NCBI GenBank assembly: GCA_036271855.1
Contig: DATAZV010000317.1
Coordinates: forward strand, 1 to 6,189
DNA from: JAQGMJ01 sp036271855
GTDB lineage: Bacteria; Pseudomonadota; Gammaproteobacteria; Burkholderiales; JAEUOS01
Direction of reading: 5' to 3'
Length of the DNA: 6,189 nt
How positions within the stretch are numbered: the first letter of the stretch is position 1; every line of letters starts with the position of its first letter. The notes under the pieces are model-generated. The model saw only the letters and a list, made by a program, of their open reading frames with translations. It was not told where the DNA came from and made no database searches. The translations under genes and the position numbers were made by a program. Of the stretch, positions 5,363 to 6,189 are shown piece by piece.

Positions 5363-6115
5363 TCAGGTGCGCAAAAAGGCCGGGGCTTCCTGGGCCGCCA
5401 CCGTCGGGGCCACCACCGTCGCCGGCACCACGCGGGAGACGATCCCGCGGCGTTCCGGCTCTGCCGGCTCCAGCACCTGCGGGCCGGCCAGCACCTGGTC
5501 GATCCAGGCGCTCACCGGGCTCCACTCCGGCAAATAGGTGGCCACCTTGGCCGGCGGCATGTCGAAAATCGACATGCCTTGCTCCATGCAGCGCGCGTAG
5601 GCCTGCGCCTCGCGGATGGTGCCCAGATGGGTCAGGCCCAGGCCGGCGGCCCAACCCTGCAACTGCTCCGCATTGCGGGTGCGGCCGTCGATGCGCATGC
5701 CGATGCCGGCGACCCGGCACTTGCCGGTAATCACCCGCGGCTGGATGCGCAACTCCTTCAGGCAGTCGGCCGCCGATTCGCGGTCGAACAGCGAAGGCGT
5801 GGTCGGGATCAATATCGCGTCGGCATACAGCGCCACCTTCATCAGGCCCACGCCCTGGAAGCCGCCGGGGGTATCCAGCACCACGTGTTTCACCCCGGCC
5901 GGCGGACGGGCGAAGTTGCGGTCGTCGATGGTCCAGCCGAGGATCTTCGGCCGCGACTCCGGACGCAGCGACAGCCAGAGGCGCGAGGATTGCTGGCGGT
6001 CGACGTCGCCCAGCATCACATCCAGACCCTGCATCGCCATATAGCAGGCAATGTGCGTGGCCAGGGTGGACTTGCCCGACCCGCCCTTGCGATTGACGAC
6101 CGCGATCACTGCCAT
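5363..6115 (-). CDS. ParA/MinD-family P-loop ATPase (solitary ParA type)
   Basis: A 250-residue cytoplasmic ATPase of the deviant Walker A class that positions DNA or protein cargo. Walker A is KGGSGKST at 10-17, with the signature Lys10 and catalytic-loop Lys15. The A' region is GDVDRQQSS (36-44), with Asp39. Walker B is HVVLDTP (77-83), with Asp81. SIFDMPPAK at 182-190 resembles the conserved SIFD-L-P element of ParA-like proteins. There is no N-terminal helix-turn-helix, so it is of the short ParA type. The last ~35 residues (about 215-250) are an Ala/Pro/Val-rich tail, probably disordered. I chose ATG 6115, not the upstream ATG at 6181, because MAVIAVVNRKGG is the canonical family start and GAGG (complement of 6121-6124) lies five bases before it; the 22 extra residues are low-quality Arg-rich sequence. 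No parB-like gene follows; the upstream side is outside the window. Chromosomal segregation is therefore not implied; a cargo-positioning role is equally likely. Confidence 0.9.
   Translation of the reverse strand: MAVIAVVNRKGGSGKSTLATHIACYMAMQGLDVMLGDVDRQQSSRLWLSLRPESRPKILGWTIDDRNFARPPAGVKHVVLDTPGGFQGVGLMKVALYADAILIPTTPSLFDRESAADCLKELRIQPRVITGKCRVAGIGMRIDGRTRNAEQLQGWAAGLGLTHLGTIREAQAYARCMEQGMSIFDMPPAKVATYLPEWSPVSAWIDQVLAGPQVLEPAEPERRGIVSRVVPATVVAPTVAAQEAPAFLRT
5556..5578. repeat. Perfect 10-bp inverted repeat inside the ParA-type coding sequence
   Basis: GGCATGTCGA (5556-5565) and TCGACATGCC (5569-5578) are exact complements around a 3-base AAA spacer. The repeat falls in the codons for GMSIFDMP (180-187 of the protein). 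It does not match the standard chromosomal parS sequence. Confidence 0.85.
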
Positions 6116-6120
6116 GGAGA

Positions 6121-6124
6121 CCTC
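6121..6124 (-). promoter_or_regulatory. Ribosome binding site deciding the ParA-type start
   Basis: The minus strand reads GAGG, five bases before ATG 6115. This favours the short, family-typical start over the ATG at 6181. Confidence 0.6.
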
Positions 6125-6143
6125 GACAAAGGGCCTGCGCGGG

Positions 6144-6160
6144 TGCTCCCCCCTGGAGCA
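6144..6160 (-). other. Small hairpin upstream of the ParA-type gene
   Basis: TGCTCC (6144-6149) pairs with GGAGCA (6155-6160) across a 5-base loop, about 30 bases before the ParA-type start. It could be the end of an upstream gene's mRNA or a leader structure. No T-run follows on the minus strand, and the window ends too soon to tell. Confidence 0.3.
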
Positions 6161-6189
6161 TCTGTCGTCCAGAAGACGCATTGCAGACG

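Noticed and set aside
5556..5578. The inverted repeat as a canonical chromosomal parS site
   Set aside because: It does not match the TGTTTCACGTGAAACA-type sequence, and the spacer breaks the symmetry of that motif.
4023..6161. A 712-codon minus-strand open frame running through the ATPase, membrane-protein and DUF4124 genes
   Set aside because: It is Gly/Ala/Arg/Pro-rich, crosses three real genes in another frame and includes intergenic hairpins. The three shorter genes have proper starts, ribosome sites and domains.
6116..6181. A 22-residue N-terminal extension of the ParA-type protein from the ATG at 6181
   Set aside because: The extension is Arg-rich and unlike the family. The internal ATG at 6115 has a ribosome site and starts the canonical beta strand just before Walker A.

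Overview
The window is GC-rich, densely coding bacterial DNA with short intergenic gaps. It most likely comes from a betaproteobacterium, possibly Burkholderiales/Oxalobacteraceae. That placement is inferred from the mix of families: a Cache-type chemoreceptor ending in KFKI, a small DUF4124 exported protein, a solitary ParA-type ATPase, and a Tat-exported molybdoenzyme paired with a b-type cytochrome. No RNA gene, CRISPR array, insertion sequence or phage gene was seen, and no gene-free stretch exceeds about 205 bases.

Layout. The left edge (3-293, + strand) is the C-terminal end of a haem catalase, closed by a clear rho-independent terminator at 314-339. Everything else is on the minus strand. 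Reading in the direction of transcription, from high to low coordinates, the order is: a ParA/MinD-type ATPase (6115-5363); a four-helix membrane protein with a proline-rich N-terminus and a TTG start (5215-4736); an exported DUF4124 protein with a coiled-coil tail (4651-4160); a cytochrome b561-type membrane protein (4010-3378) overlapping by ATGA a Tat-dependent molybdopterin oxidoreductase of the sulfite oxidase/MsrP fold (3381-2602); and a full-length methyl-accepting chemotaxis protein (2398-353) that converges on the catalase.

How the genes work together. The cytochrome and molybdoenzyme form an evident two-gene operon. The predicted flow is quinol to di-haem b cytochrome to a periplasmic, membrane-tethered molybdenum cofactor enzyme that reduces (or oxidises) an unidentified substrate. 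The catalase and an MsrP-like enzyme would both fit an oxidative-damage theme, but they are on opposite strands and no shared regulation is visible. The chemoreceptor may be transcribed behind the redox pair or on its own. The ParA, membrane and DUF4124 genes are co-directional but separated by 84-147 bases, so an operon is possible but not shown.

No clearly new system was found. The points most worth a second look are the Tat-lipoprotein form of the molybdoenzyme with a non-MsrQ cytochrome partner, a perfect 10-bp inverted repeat inside the parA-like gene, two separate 9-bp tandem duplications in the membrane-protein gene, and a hairpin plus 12-bp palindrome upstream of the redox operon.
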